Assembly: GCA_963754265.1 (NCBI GenBank)
Contig: CAVWFB010000009.1
Span: 1-64,000 of the forward strand
Reading direction: 5' to 3'
Origin: AC-32 sp963754265
GTDB taxonomy: Bacteria; Actinomycetota; Thermoleophilia; Gaiellales; Gaiellaceae
DNA length: 64,000 bases
Shown here: positions 31,554 through 40,182 of the stretch, one piece after another
Layout of the letters: every line of letters starts with the position of its first letter
How positions within the stretch are numbered: position 1 is the stretch's first letter
Made by a program: the position numbers and the translations under genes
The notes under the pieces: model-generated
The model's input: only the letters and a program-made list of their open reading frames with translations
Told to the model about the DNA's origin: nothing
Databases searched by the model: none

Positions 31554-33440
31554 TCACAGCCTAGCAAGGTATTCCCGAAGGTCCTCGAGGCCCCTGGTGG
31601 ACTGCTCTCCCCCGCGCTCCCGCACGGCGAGAGCGTCGTCCGACTCCTTGTCGCCGTAGACCACGACGACCGGGATCTTCTCGACCTCGGCGTCCCGGAT
31701 CCGCTTGCCGACGGTCTCGTCGCGCTCGTCCACATCGACGCGGTAGCCCTCGAGCTTGCCCGCGAGCTCATGCGCCGCGGCGCGGTGATCCTCGCCCACG
31801 GGGATGACCCGGATCTGAACCGGCGCGAGCCAGAACGGGAACGCTCCGCCGTAGTGCTCGATCAGGATCCCGATGAAGCGCTCGAGCGAGCCGAGCAGCG
31901 CGCGGTGGATCACGTAGGGGGTGTGCTCGGCGTTGTCGGCGCCCATGTAGCTGAGGCCGAAGCGCTGCGGCATCTGGGAGTCGAGCTGAATCGTCCCCAT
32001 CTGCCATGAGCGGCCGAGCACGTCCGTCATGTGCAGGTCGATCTTCGGCCCGTAGAAGGCACCGTCGCCCTCGTTGACGACGTACTCGATCCCACGCCGG
32101 TCGAGCGCAGCACGGAGCGCGCCCTCGGTGAACTCCCACTCCTCGTCCGTGCCGAGCTTCTTCTCCGGTCGGGTCGAGAGCTCGAAGCGCGCCTCCATGC
32201 CGAAGAGCTCGTAGAGGTACGAGGCGTAGTCGAGGCACGCGAAGACCTCATTCTCGATCTGATCGGCCGAGCAGAAGATGTGGGCGTCGTCCTGGGTGAT
32301 GTGGCGCACGCGCAGGAGCCCGAGCAGCGTGCCGCTGCGCTCGTCGCGGTGGAGTGTCGAGGACTCGGCGTACCGGAAGGGCAGGTCGCGGTACGAGCGC
32401 AGGTCCGAGCCGAAGAGCAGCATGTGCCCGGGGCAGTTCATCGGCTTGAGCGCGAGCCGCTTCTCGCCCACCTCGTGGCCCTGGACCCAGAAGATGTTCT
32501 CCTCGTAGTTCTGTAGGTGGCCCGAGGTCTCGTACGTCTCCTCGTCGTAGAGCAGAGGTGTCTTCACCTCGACGTAGCCCCGTCTCGCGTTCTCTCGGCG
32601 CCGGAGATCCTCGAGCCCGTTCCAGACGATCATCCCCTTCGGGTGCCAGAACGGCATCCCCGGCGCATGGTCGGAGAGGTGGAAGAGGTCGAGCTGGGGG
32701 CCGAGCTTGCGGTGGTCGCGGCGCCTCGCCTCCTCCAGCCGCTCGAGGTACGCATCGAGATCCGCCTGCGAGTAGAAGGCGGTGCCGTAGATCCGCGTCA
32801 GCTGCGCGTTGTGCTCGTCGCCGCGCCAGTACGCGCCGGCGAGGCCGGTCAGCTTGACCGCCTTGATGGGCTTGGAGTCCTGCAGGTGCGGCCCGCGGCA
32901 GAGATCGGTGAACTCGCCCTGCGTGTAGAGGGTGATCGGGCCGTCCGCGGTGTCGACGAGCTCGACCTTGTAGTCCTCGCCCTGCTCGGCGAAGAAGCGC
33001 TTCGCCTCTTCGGCGCTCACCTCCTCGCGGTTCCAGGAGCGCCCCTCGGCGAGCTCCTTCCGGATCTCCTCCTCGATCCGCTCGAGCGCCTCGTCGTTGA
33101 TCGGCTCGGGGAACTCGAAGTCGTAGTAGAAGCCGTTCTCGATCGGCGGTCCGATCGCGATCTTCGTTCCGGGATAGAGCCGCCGAACGGCCTCGGCGAG
33201 CAGGTGCGCGGTCGAGTGACGGAGCACGTAGAGCGCGTCCGGGTCGGACGTGTCACGCGTGGTCAGGATCTGGATCTGCTGCCCGTCCTCCAGCGGCGTA
33301 CGCAAGTCCTGGATGTGGCCGTTCGAGCGCACGAGCACGGCTTGCTCGGCCAGCCTCGGGCCGATCGCGGCAGCGGCGTCGAGGCCGGTCGCACCGCCCG
33401 GAAGTTCGAGTTCCGAGGAGTCGGGAAGGACGACTTTCAT
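31554..33440 (-). CDS. thrS: Threonyl-tRNA synthetase
   Basis: 628 aa from ATG 33440. TGS domain (residues 1-60), then the second additional domain with the zinc/editing histidines in 'HSTAHLLAEAVRRLYPGTKI'. The class II core has 'MNCPGHMLLFGSDLRSYRDL' and motif 2 'SSTLHRDERSGTLLGLLRVR', and the C-terminal anticodon-binding domain is 'PVQIRVIPVGEDHRAAAHEL'. Charges tRNA-Thr and edits serine. TATCCT ends 8 nt before the ATG, suggesting a leaderless message. infC follows after 150 bp without a gene. Confidence 0.96.
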   Translation of the reverse strand: MKVVLPDSSELELPGGATGLDAAAAIGPRLAEQAVLVRSNGHIQDLRTPLEDGQQIQILTTRDTSDPDALYVLRHSTAHLLAEAVRRLYPGTKIAIGPPIENGFYYDFEFPEPINDEALERIEEEIRKELAEGRSWNREEVSAEEAKRFFAEQGEDYKVELVDTADGPITLYTQGEFTDLCRGPHLQDSKPIKAVKLTGLAGAYWRGDEHNAQLTRIYGTAFYSQADLDAYLERLEEARRRDHRKLGPQLDLFHLSDHAPGMPFWHPKGMIVWNGLEDLRRRENARRGYVEVKTPLLYDEETYETSGHLQNYEENIFWVQGHEVGEKRLALKPMNCPGHMLLFGSDLRSYRDLPFRYAESSTLHRDERSGTLLGLLRVRHITQDDAHIFCSADQIENEVFACLDYASYLYELFGMEARFELSTRPEKKLGTDEEWEFTEGALRAALDRRGIEYVVNEGDGAFYGPKIDLHMTDVLGRSWQMGTIQLDSQMPQRFGLSYMGADNAEHTPYVIHRALLGSLERFIGILIEHYGGAFPFWLAPVQIRVIPVGEDHRAAAHELAGKLEGYRVDVDERDETVGKRIRDAEVEKIPVVVVYGDKESDDALAVRERGGEQSTRGLEDLREYLARL

Positions 33441-33579
33441 GGAAGAGCAGGATACTTCGCAACCTCGCGAGGACGACCGCAACGAAGAGCTGGACGACTC
33501 GCCGGCGCCCGACCCCGAATCGGGCGAGTCGGACGCGCAGGACGACCCGCAAGCCGACTAGGTCACGGCCTCTCAGGCC

Positions 33580-33724
33580 CTGCCCCGGGGTCAGACCCCG
33601 GGTCGTGCCCAGACGGGACAGTTTCGGCTCGAAACGCCTGCTCACTGCCGAAGTAGAGCATGTTGACTTACTGCAAGATCGGCGCCGAACGTCATGTCCC
33701 GGGGTCAGACCCCGGGACCGGTCC
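33580..33724. repeat. Paired GGGGTCAGACCCC palindromes (copy 2)
   Basis: Cores at 33587 and 33701, again exactly 114 bp apart, each within a longer CCCGGGGTCAGACCCCGGG palindrome. The spacer is alignable with that of the copy at 27610 (shared CTGCTC, TGCAAGATCG-like and CATGTC blocks). It lies downstream of the MmcQ-like gene and upstream of thrS. Confidence 0.75.
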
Positions 33725-34083
33725 TAGTCCTCGCCTTCGACGGCGGCCTTGAGCTCGGACGGGCACTTGAGCCAGTAGCTTTCGCGCAGCCACTCGAGGG
33801 CCGCTTCCAGCGACTCCTCGTCCGTGACCGCAGCCGTGACCCAGCCGTAGCGGCCCACGTAGCTGGCTGTGCGCACGTAGGGCAGGAGGTGCGCGATCTC
33901 GCGCTCCTCCGCGGTCAGCTTCATCGTGACGTGGACCGCGCCCTTCTCCACCTGCGCCCAGCCGAAGACCTTGTTGGCTCCGACCTTGAAGACCGGGAAG
34001 TCGCCCCAGGGCCGGTCCTCGTAGGACTCCGGAAACGAGAGGGCCAGCTCCGTGATCCGCCGCTCGATCGTCGCCGTACGCAC
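33724..34083 (-). CDS. MmcQ/YjbR family protein
   Basis: 119 aa from GTG 34083. 'ALSFPESYEDRPWGDFPVFKVGANKVF' spacing, 'VTMKLTAEEREIAHLLPYVR' and 'YVGRYGWVTAAVTDEESLEA' match the MmcQ/YjbR double-wing fold, which is related to DNA-binding domains. Function of single-domain members is unknown. The stop is adjacent to the palindrome element. Confidence 0.85.
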   Translation of the reverse strand: MRTATIERRITELALSFPESYEDRPWGDFPVFKVGANKVFGWAQVEKGAVHVTMKLTAEEREIAHLLPYVRTASYVGRYGWVTAAVTDEESLEAALEWLRESYWLKCPSELKAAVEGED

Positions 34084-34191
34084 GGCCGCATTCTGACCGT
34101 TTCGGACTCCTCGGCGCCGGGAAGCGGAATACGACTTCAAAGAGACAAGGAGGCTGCCTGGGGAAGAGCGGCCCCGACCGAGGAGGACTAC

Positions 34192-34416
34192 GTGCCCAAC
34201 AAGAGAGCAAACGTCAAGAACGAAAAGCAGTACGAGGCCCTGAAGGACAAGGGCATGTCGAAGGAGCGCGCGGCGCGGATCGCCAACTCGCCCGGCGCCT
34301 CGAGCCGCGGTGGCAAGAAGTCGGGGTCCGGCTCGAGCTCGAGCCAGGGCGGCACCACCGCCCAGAAGAAGGCGGCCGGCCGCAAGGGCGGCAAGGCTTC
34401 TGCGCGGAAGTCCTGA
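34192..34416 (+). CDS. DUF7218-like small basic protein
   Basis: 74 aa from GTG 34192 with GAGGAGG upstream. 'NVKNEKQYEALKDKGMSKER' and 'AARIANSPGASSRGGKK' are typical of a widespread actinobacterial small family. The C-terminus is Gly/Ser/Lys-rich and probably disordered. Possibly nucleic-acid associated; unproven. Confidence 0.75.
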   Translation: MPNKRANVKNEKQYEALKDKGMSKERAARIANSPGASSRGGKKSGSGSSSSQGGTTAQKKAAGRKGGKASARKS

Positions 34417-34479
34417 GGCCGACGCTACCGACCGGCCAGGTTCACAGGAGGTAGCCACCACACGCGTACACTCCGTCCC

Positions 34480-35658
34480 ATGAGGCCCGAGACGCTGACG
34501 CGCCGGGTCGGGGCGGGGTTGTCCACCTCAACCGGCGCGACCGAGGCAGCCGGCGAGGCTGCGCGCGAGGCACGGGCTGCGCTCGGCGACTCCCCCGTCG
34601 ACCTCGCCTTCCTGTTCCTGTCGGGAGAGCACCGCTACGGCGCAGAGGAGGCGTTGGCCGCGGTCGGGCGTGAGCTCGCGCCGGCGCACCTGCTCGGCTG
34701 CGTCGCGCAGGGAGTGGTTGCGCGCGACACCGAGCTCGAGACGGGCCCCGGCGCGGCGGTCTGGGCGGCCTCGCTACCGGAGGCTGAGATCGAGACCTTT
34801 CACAGCGTCGCGCTCAACACCGACGACGGGGTCGCGGTGAGCGGCTTCCCGATCCTGGACGGCGCGGACCTCGTCACGTTCTTCGTCGACCCGTTCACCT
34901 TCCCCGCGGCCGGCTTCCTCTCGAAGCTGAACGAGGAGGAGGACCGCGCGCCGCTCGTGGGCGGCCTCGCGGCCGGAGCGGGCGAGCCCGACACGCAGGC
35001 GCTCTTCCTCGACGGCGAGGTGCTGACCGAAGGAGCCGTCGGCGCGGTGCTGCGCGGAGTCCCGGTCCGGACGGTGGTCTCGCAGGGGTGCGCGCCGATC
35101 GGCCGGGACGCCGTGATCACGAGCGCGGAGGGCAACGTCATCTTCGAGCTGGCGGGCGAGCCCGCGCTCGAGCGGCTGAAGACCGACCTCGGCACGTTGA
35201 GCGACGAGGAGCAGCAGCTCGCGGCCAGCGGCGGGGTCCTGGCGGGCCTCGTGATCGACGAGAACCGGTCCGAATACCGGCGCGGCGACTACCTGATGCG
35301 CGGCCTGCTGGGGATCGACGAGGACACGGGTGCGCTCGCGCTCGGCGAGCCGGTGCGCGTGGGCCAGACGCTCCGCTTCCACGTGCGGGATGCGCGCACC
35401 GCGGACGAGGACCTCCGCCAGAACCTCTCCGGCGCCCTGGACGGCGACCAGGTCGCAGGCGCGCTCCTGTTCACCTGCAACGGGCGGGGCACGAACATGT
35501 TCCCCGAGCCTGACCACGACGCCCGTGCCGTCGGCGAGGCGCTGAACTCGGGCGACGCGCTCGCCGGCTTCTTCTGCGCCGGGGAGATCGGCCCGGTCGG
35601 CGGGAAGCCGTTCCTGCACGGGTTCACGGCCACCCTGGCGCTCTTCCTGCAGGGCTAA
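34480..35658 (+). CDS. FIST-domain sensory protein
   Basis: 392 aa. FIST_N (about residues 30-220: 'LAFLFLSGEHRYGAEEALAA', 'LLGCVAQGVVA') and FIST_C (about 225-385: 'FHVRDARTADEDL', 'GALLFTCNGRGTNMF', 'GFFCAGEIGPVGGKPFLHGF'). FIST domains are believed to bind small ligands such as amino acids. No signalling output domain is attached. TACACT (34467-34472) ends 7 nt before the ATG, and an AGGAGG lies further upstream. Confidence 0.9.
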   Translation: MRPETLTRRVGAGLSTSTGATEAAGEAAREARAALGDSPVDLAFLFLSGEHRYGAEEALAAVGRELAPAHLLGCVAQGVVARDTELETGPGAAVWAASLPEAEIETFHSVALNTDDGVAVSGFPILDGADLVTFFVDPFTFPAAGFLSKLNEEEDRAPLVGGLAAGAGEPDTQALFLDGEVLTEGAVGAVLRGVPVRTVVSQGCAPIGRDAVITSAEGNVIFELAGEPALERLKTDLGTLSDEEQQLAASGGVLAGLVIDENRSEYRRGDYLMRGLLGIDEDTGALALGEPVRVGQTLRFHVRDARTADEDLRQNLSGALDGDQVAGALLFTCNGRGTNMFPEPDHDARAVGEALNSGDALAGFFCAGEIGPVGGKPFLHGFTATLALFLQG

Positions 35659-35668
35659 CCCCTCGGGA

Positions 35669-35686
35669 GAGGGATGAAGATCCCTC
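35669..35686 (+). terminator. Hairpin after the FIST gene
   Basis: GAGGGAT/ATCCCTC 7-bp stem with a GAAG loop, 11 bp after the FIST stop. Followed by only weak T content. Confidence 0.4.
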
Positions 35687-35778
35687 AACTTGCGCTCTGC
35701 CTCGGCTGATCGTTCGCCGACGTTTTCGGTACGACGAACGGCGGAGCGGTCACGCCCCGAAGCAAGGAGGGCAGAGGC

Positions 35779-37008
35779 GTGATCGGCCGTGCAGGACTCT
35801 TTCGAGGCAACAGCGGTCAGGTCGTAGTGCTCGTCGCGCTGTTGATGGTGCCGCTCCTCGCGATCAGCGGGCTCGTGATCGACGTTGGCTACGCCTACTT
35901 CACCCAGCGCTCGCTGCAGACACAGGCCGACGCGGCCGCGCTCGCGGGGGCCCAGCGGCTCCCGGACGCCGCGGCGACCATCGGACAGGCGAAGCAGTAC
36001 GGAAGCGGCAAGACGGCCAAGAACTACCAGGCCCGCATCGGGACCGTCACCGAGGCGATCACGACGAAGTGCCTCAGCTCCGTGCCCGGGTGCGATCCCG
36101 TGAACGCCGTCGTCGTCGACGAGACGGCGCAAGTGAACACGCTCTTCACGAAGGTGATCGGGATCCGCTCGTTCACGATCCACGTGCGCTCGACGGCCTG
36201 CTCGCCCTGCGGGACGAGGCCGCTCGACATCATGCTCGTCCTCGACCGGACCGGCTCGATGTGCCAGGACCACAACGGGAACACCCAGTCGGGCTGCCCC
36301 GACCTGACCCACGCGCGGGACGGGATGAAGACGTTCCTCACGCTGCTCAACCCCGCTGCAGACTGGGTCGGGCTCGCGGTGCTTCCGCCGGCGACGAGCA
36401 CGAGCAACCGCTGCACCACCCCGCAGACGGCGAACTACGACTCGACCTCCGCCGCGTACACGATCGTGCCGCTCTCGCACGACTACAGCACGAACGGTGT
36501 CCTGAACACGGGCTCGCAGCTCGTCTCGACGATCAACTGTCAGCAGGCCAACGGCGAGACGTCGTACGCGACGGCGATCGAGAAGGCCCAGGCCGAGCTC
36601 GACCTGCACGGGCGCGCCAACGTGCGCAAGGTGATCGTCTTCTTCTCCGACGGCGCCGCCAACCGCGGGCCGGGCTACCTGTCGACGAGCTCGCCGTACC
36701 GGAAGACGCCGTGCCACCAGGGCGTCACCTCGGCCGGGACGGTCAAGGGCCGCGGGACGATCGTCTACTCGATCGGCTACGACCTCGACGCCGTCAACGG
36801 CGGCGCGAACCAGTGCCGCTCGCTCTCGTCATCGGGCCCGCTCGAGGTGCCGGCGATCACCGCGTACCAGGCGCTCCAGCAGATCGCCTCGAACGCGCAG
36901 TCCTTCTACAACCAGCCCACACCGGGGCAGCTGAACACGCTCTTCTCACAGGTCGCCGCCGACATCCAGCGAGGCTCGGCCGGCCTGATCGACAACGCCA
37001 CGCCCTGA
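35779..37008 (+). CDS. TadG-like pilus protein with von Willebrand A domain
   Basis: 409 aa from GTG 35779 with AAGGAGGG upstream. The N-terminal 'GNSGQVVVLVALLMVPLLAI' is a TadE/G-type prepilin-like membrane segment, followed by 'AYFTQRSLQTQADAAALAGA', the classic TadG start. The vWA domain (about residues 148-380) has a MIDAS variant, D-R-T-G-S, in 'MLVLDRTGSMCQDHNG' and 'VIVFFSDGAANRGPG'. At least nine cysteines lie in the extracytoplasmic part. It probably acts at the envelope; no tad machinery genes flank it. Confidence 0.85.
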   Translation: MIGRAGLFRGNSGQVVVLVALLMVPLLAISGLVIDVGYAYFTQRSLQTQADAAALAGAQRLPDAAATIGQAKQYGSGKTAKNYQARIGTVTEAITTKCLSSVPGCDPVNAVVVDETAQVNTLFTKVIGIRSFTIHVRSTACSPCGTRPLDIMLVLDRTGSMCQDHNGNTQSGCPDLTHARDGMKTFLTLLNPAADWVGLAVLPPATSTSNRCTTPQTANYDSTSAAYTIVPLSHDYSTNGVLNTGSQLVSTINCQQANGETSYATAIEKAQAELDLHGRANVRKVIVFFSDGAANRGPGYLSTSSPYRKTPCHQGVTSAGTVKGRGTIVYSIGYDLDAVNGGANQCRSLSSSGPLEVPAITAYQALQQIASNAQSFYNQPTPGQLNTLFSQVAADIQRGSAGLIDNATP

Positions 37009-37031
37009 ACAGGTGCGGCGGAGGGGGTCGA

Positions 37032-37061
37032 CGCGGGGGAACCGCCGGTGGTTCCCCCGCG
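37032..37061 (+). terminator. Strong hairpin after the vWA gene
   Basis: 12-bp perfect stem (CGCGGGGGAACC and complement) with a 6-nt loop, 24 bp after the stop, between convergent genes. Confidence 0.65.
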
Positions 37062-37075
37062 AACGTTTCGCGGGT

Positions 37076-37567
37076 CTACGCCGAGTGGGCCAGCGCCGGC
37101 GTGCAGCTCGACCGGCCCTGCTTCTCGAGGTAGCGCTGGTGGTAGTCCTCGGCGACGTAGAACGTCTGGGCCGGCTCGATCATGGTGACAACCGGGCGCT
37201 TGTAGCGACCCGAGGCCTCCAGCTCCGCCTTCGCCTGCTCGGCCGCCGCCCGCTGCTCCTCGTCGTGGAAGAAGACGACGGAGCGGTACTGGTCGCCCAC
37301 GTCCCAGCCCTGACGATTCAGCTGGGTCGGATTGTGCTTGCCCCAGAAGGCGGCGAGGAGCTCCTCGTAGGAGATCCGCTCGGGGTCGTAGGTCACCTCG
37401 ACGACCTCTGCGTGTCCGGTCGTGTGCGAGCAGACGTCCCCGTAGGTCGGGTTCTCGAGCTGCCCGCCCTCGTAGCCCACCTGCGTCGCGGTGACGCCGT
37501 CGAGCTGACGGAACGCCGCCTCGACGCCCCAGAAGCAGCCCGCTCCGAACGTTGCCTTCCTCTCCAC
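37076..37567 (-). CDS. msrA: Peptide methionine sulfoxide reductase MsrA
   Basis: 163 aa from GTG 37567, whose first base overlaps the msrB stop (TAGTG). The catalytic cysteine is in 'ATFGAGCFWGVEAAFRQLDG', with 'VGYEGGQLENPTYGDVCSHT' and 'YHQRYLEKQG' completing the signature. Reduces methionine-S-sulfoxide. The resolving cysteine is probably in the C-terminal 'GRSSCTPAL'. A GGAGG lies just before the start. Confidence 0.95.
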   Translation of the reverse strand: MERKATFGAGCFWGVEAAFRQLDGVTATQVGYEGGQLENPTYGDVCSHTTGHAEVVEVTYDPERISYEELLAAFWGKHNPTQLNRQGWDVGDQYRSVVFFHDEEQRAAAEQAKAELEASGRYKRPVVTMIEPAQTFYVAEDYHQRYLEKQGRSSCTPALAHSA

Positions 37568-37959
37568 TACTCCTCCTCCATTCTCAATGCAGCCGAGTTG
37601 ATGCAGTACCGCTGGCCGGTCGGCGCGGGGCCGTCCGGGAAGACGTGGCCGAGATGCCCGCCGCAGTTCGCGCACATGACCTCCGTGCGCATCATGCCGT
37701 GGGTCGTGTCGGTCTCCTCGTCGATCGCCTGCGCGTCGGCCGGCGCGTAGAACGCGGGCCAGCCGCAGCCGGAGTCGTACTTGGTGTCCGAGACGAACAG
37801 CTCCGCCCCGCACCCCGCGCAGCGGTAGGTGCCCGGCTCGAACGTGTGGTCGTACTCGCCGCTGAACGGCGCTTCGGTTCCCTTCTCACGAAGGATCCGG
37901 TATTGCTCGGGCGAGAGTTCCGCCCGCCACTGCTCTTCGGTTTTCTGGATCTTGGTCAC
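37567..37959 (-). CDS. msrB: Peptide methionine sulfoxide reductase MsrB
   Basis: 130 aa from GTG 37959. Zinc-binding pairs 'YRCAGCGAELF' and 'VMCANCGGHLG', and the catalytic Cys in 'GQRYCINSAALRM', identify MsrB, which reduces methionine-R-sulfoxide. First gene of an msrB-msrA operon covering both stereoisomers. Confidence 0.95.
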   Translation of the reverse strand: MTKIQKTEEQWRAELSPEQYRILREKGTEAPFSGEYDHTFEPGTYRCAGCGAELFVSDTKYDSGCGWPAFYAPADAQAIDEETDTTHGMMRTEVMCANCGGHLGHVFPDGPAPTGQRYCINSAALRMEEE

Positions 37960-37988
37960 GTTGAACAGTCTTGCAAGAGCGCCCAGCG

Positions 37989-38456
37989 TTACGCCTCGCC
38001 CTCCCAGTAGTCGACGGCGCTCGAGCGTTTGACCATCAGCTTGTCGCGGTCGTCGCCCGGCCAGACGCCGAGCTTGTCGCTGTCCGGGTAGATCGCGACC
38101 GACGGCTCGATCATCGTCGAGAACATCAGGACGCGCGCGCCCGCCTCGCCGGTGTTCGTGACCTTGTGGGCGCCCTGCGGGCCTTCCGGGAAGCAGACGA
38201 CCTCGCCCCGCTCCAGTTGCTCCTCGCCCTCCGGGTGGCGCACCGTCACCGCGCCCTCGAGCACGAGCAGCCACTCCTCGTTCCCGTACTCGTAGTGGTA
38301 CGGGCAGATCGCCTGGCCCGGCGGAAGCTCGTAGATGCTGGCGCCGAGCATCGAGGCCCCGATCGAGGGGCCGAAGCGGGACATGCCCGCCTTGCAGCCC
38401 TCGGGATCGCTCTCGTCGTACTCGACAGGCTGCGTTTGCACGTTCACGCGCTTCAC
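37989..38456 (-). CDS. Cupin-domain protein
   Basis: 155 aa from GTG 38456. Cupin motif 1 'PYHYEYGNEEWLLVLEGAVT' (His, His-like Tyr, Glu) and motif 2 'CFPEGPQGAHKVTNTG' (His). N-terminus 'KRVNVQTQPVEYDESDPEG'. CATAAT (38464-38469) ends 7 nt before the start, so transcription is probably leaderless. Divergent from the gene at 38538. Substrate unknown. Confidence 0.85.
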   Translation of the reverse strand: MKRVNVQTQPVEYDESDPEGCKAGMSRFGPSIGASMLGASIYELPPGQAICPYHYEYGNEEWLLVLEGAVTVRHPEGEEQLERGEVVCFPEGPQGAHKVTNTGEAGARVLMFSTMIEPSVAIYPDSDKLGVWPGDDRDKLMVKRSSAVDYWEGEA

Positions 38457-38537
38457 GCGCGTGATTATGCGGCCTGGCGCCCGCCCCGTTGCCGCTTCGA
38501 GGCGACGAAACGTGCGCCGACGGGTACACATGCGTCC

Positions 38538-39056
38538 GTGACCTTGACGGGCTGGCAGACCTCTCAGCGGCAAACGGCCGACGGCGCCGTCGAGTCCGAG
38601 CAGCGAGTCGTGCTCGAGGCACCCGCCGTCGCCTTCGACGAGGTAGGCGCCGCTGCGCTCGGGGAGCGCTACTGGCAGGAAGTGCAGCGCGCCACCTACG
38701 GGCTCGTACGCGTCCGGCGAACAGGCGGCGTCGAGCTCAGGCTGCTCGGCCGCGGCCCAGTCCTCCTCTCGTTTGCCGCGCCCGTCCTCGAGGCGGCCCC
38801 TGAGAGCGTGCGCTGCCGCTTCCCGATCACCGGCGGGCTGCTGACCCGTCGCGCCGCAGGCGAAATCAGCTTCACGCAGCTCGACGGCGACCGGATCGAG
38901 CTCCGCTCGGCGATCCGAGGGTTCTACCCGGCGCTCGCAGCCCACCAGGGCCGACGCGACTGGACGGGCGCGCTCTACACCTCGGTGCAGAGCCGGATCC
39001 ACGTCGCGATCAGCCGCCGCTACTTCGCGCGTCTTGCGAGAGAAGGCGTCGAGTGA
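38538..39056 (+). CDS. Conserved protein of unknown function
   Basis: 172 aa from GTG 38538; TACACA ends 7 nt upstream. Predicted mostly beta, with 'VELRLLGRGPVLLSF', 'CRFPITGGLLTRRAAGEISF' and 'HVAISRRYFARLAREG'. The pattern suggests a small beta-barrel that could hold a lipid or steroid. The stop overlaps the downstream SDR start (GTGA), so the two are an operon. Confidence 0.65.
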   Translation: MTLTGWQTSQRQTADGAVESEQRVVLEAPAVAFDEVGAAALGERYWQEVQRATYGLVRVRRTGGVELRLLGRGPVLLSFAAPVLEAAPESVRCRFPITGGLLTRRAAGEISFTQLDGDRIELRSAIRGFYPALAAHQGRRDWTGALYTSVQSRIHVAISRRYFARLAREGVE

Positions 39057-39928
39057 GAATCGCAGTCTTCGGCGCGACCGGGACGATCGGCGCAGCGCTC
39101 CTGCCGGTGCTCGCCGAGAGCCACGAGGTGGTCGGGATCTCTCGCGGCGCGCGCGCCGACACCGACGGCATCGAATGGCGCCAGGCTGATGCGGTCGATG
39201 CCGAGGCGGTGCGCCGAGCGCTCGATGGCGTCGAGGTCGCCTACTACCTGGTTCATTCGCTCGGAAGTGCCGACTTCGAGGATCGCGACCTTCGCGCTGC
39301 CGGCACGCTCGCGGCCGAGGCGGAGCGTGCCGGTGTCCGCCAGCTGATCTACCTCGGCGGGCTCGGCGACAGCGAAGCCGAGCTCTCGCCGCACCTCCGC
39401 AGCCGGATCGAGACCGGCCGGCGGCTCGAGACCGGAGCCGTGCCCGTGACGACGCTTCGCGCCGCGATCGTGGTCGGCCCGGGGAGCGCCGCATTCGAGA
39501 CGGTGGTCGCGCTCGTCGATCGTCTCCCGGCGATGATCTGCCCGCGCTGGGTCGGAGTGCCGACGCAGCCGATCGCGCTGCGCGACACGATCGCCTACCT
39601 CGCCGGAGTCTGCGGCCGGGAGGAGGCGTTCGGGCGCTCGTACGACATCGGCGGTCCCGAGGTCATGACCTACCGGGAGATGATCGAGCGCATCGCGAAG
39701 CTCCGCGGCAAGCGGCCGCTGATCGTCGAGGTGCCATTCCTGACCCCACGCCTCTCGTCGTACTGGCTCCACCTCGTGACGCCGGTCAAGGCAGCGGTGG
39801 CGCGCCCGCTGATCGAGGGCCTGCGGGCGCCGACGATCGCCCACGAGCACGAGATCGCCGAGCTCGTCCCGCTCGAGCCAACGCCGTTCGACGAGGCGGC
39901 CGTGCTGGCGCTCGACGGCAAGGTCTGA
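39053..39928 (+). CDS. NAD(P)-binding atypical SDR (YbjT/NmrA-like)
   Basis: 291 aa from GTG 39053. The N-terminal glycine loop 'VFGATGTIGAALLPVLAE' binds NAD(P). 'VAYYLVHSLGSADFEDRDLR' is characteristic of the YbjT branch, whose homologues often have a C-terminal DUF2867 that is absent here. No active-site YxxxK is obvious, as usual for atypical SDRs. Co-translated with the beta-rich protein upstream. Confidence 0.85.
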   Translation: MRIAVFGATGTIGAALLPVLAESHEVVGISRGARADTDGIEWRQADAVDAEAVRRALDGVEVAYYLVHSLGSADFEDRDLRAAGTLAAEAERAGVRQLIYLGGLGDSEAELSPHLRSRIETGRRLETGAVPVTTLRAAIVVGPGSAAFETVVALVDRLPAMICPRWVGVPTQPIALRDTIAYLAGVCGREEAFGRSYDIGGPEVMTYREMIERIAKLRGKRPLIVEVPFLTPRLSSYWLHLVTPVKAAVARPLIEGLRAPTIAHEHEIAELVPLEPTPFDEAAVLALDGKV

Positions 39929-39975
39929 GCGGCGGCGGCCTCGGAAGCCAAGCGTCTTGCGGACCCGGATCGCCG

Positions 39976-40182
39976 CTAGTCGCCGACGCTCTCGACCGCG
40001 AAGAGGCTCCAGCTGCCGGGAACGCCCTTGAGCTCATGCGCTCCCCGCTCGGCGAAGGTGACGCTCGAGCCGACGACCAGATCCTTGACCGTGCTCGAGA
40101 CGAGCACCTCTCCCGCCGTCGCCTGCGTCGCGATGCGGGCGGCAATGTGCACGGCGATGCTGGCGCCTGCGCTTTGTCCCAC
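39976..40182 (-). pseudogene. C-terminal remnant of a class III adenylate/guanylate cyclase
   Basis: Only the last ~65 residues of a cyclase domain remain: 'ASIAVHIAARIATQATAGEV', 'LVSSTVKDLVVGS' and 'RGAHELKGVPGSWSLFAV'. The metal-binding and most substrate residues would lie upstream and are missing. The upstream neighbour's stop directly abuts the fragment. The signature is specific enough to name the family but not the original regulator. Confidence 0.75.

Noticed and set aside
33439..33561. 40-aa acidic frame (MEEQDTSQPRED...) diverging from thrS
   Set aside because: Its ATG overlaps the thrS start codon and it covers the thrS promoter area; no ribosome site. Could be real, but evidence is too thin.
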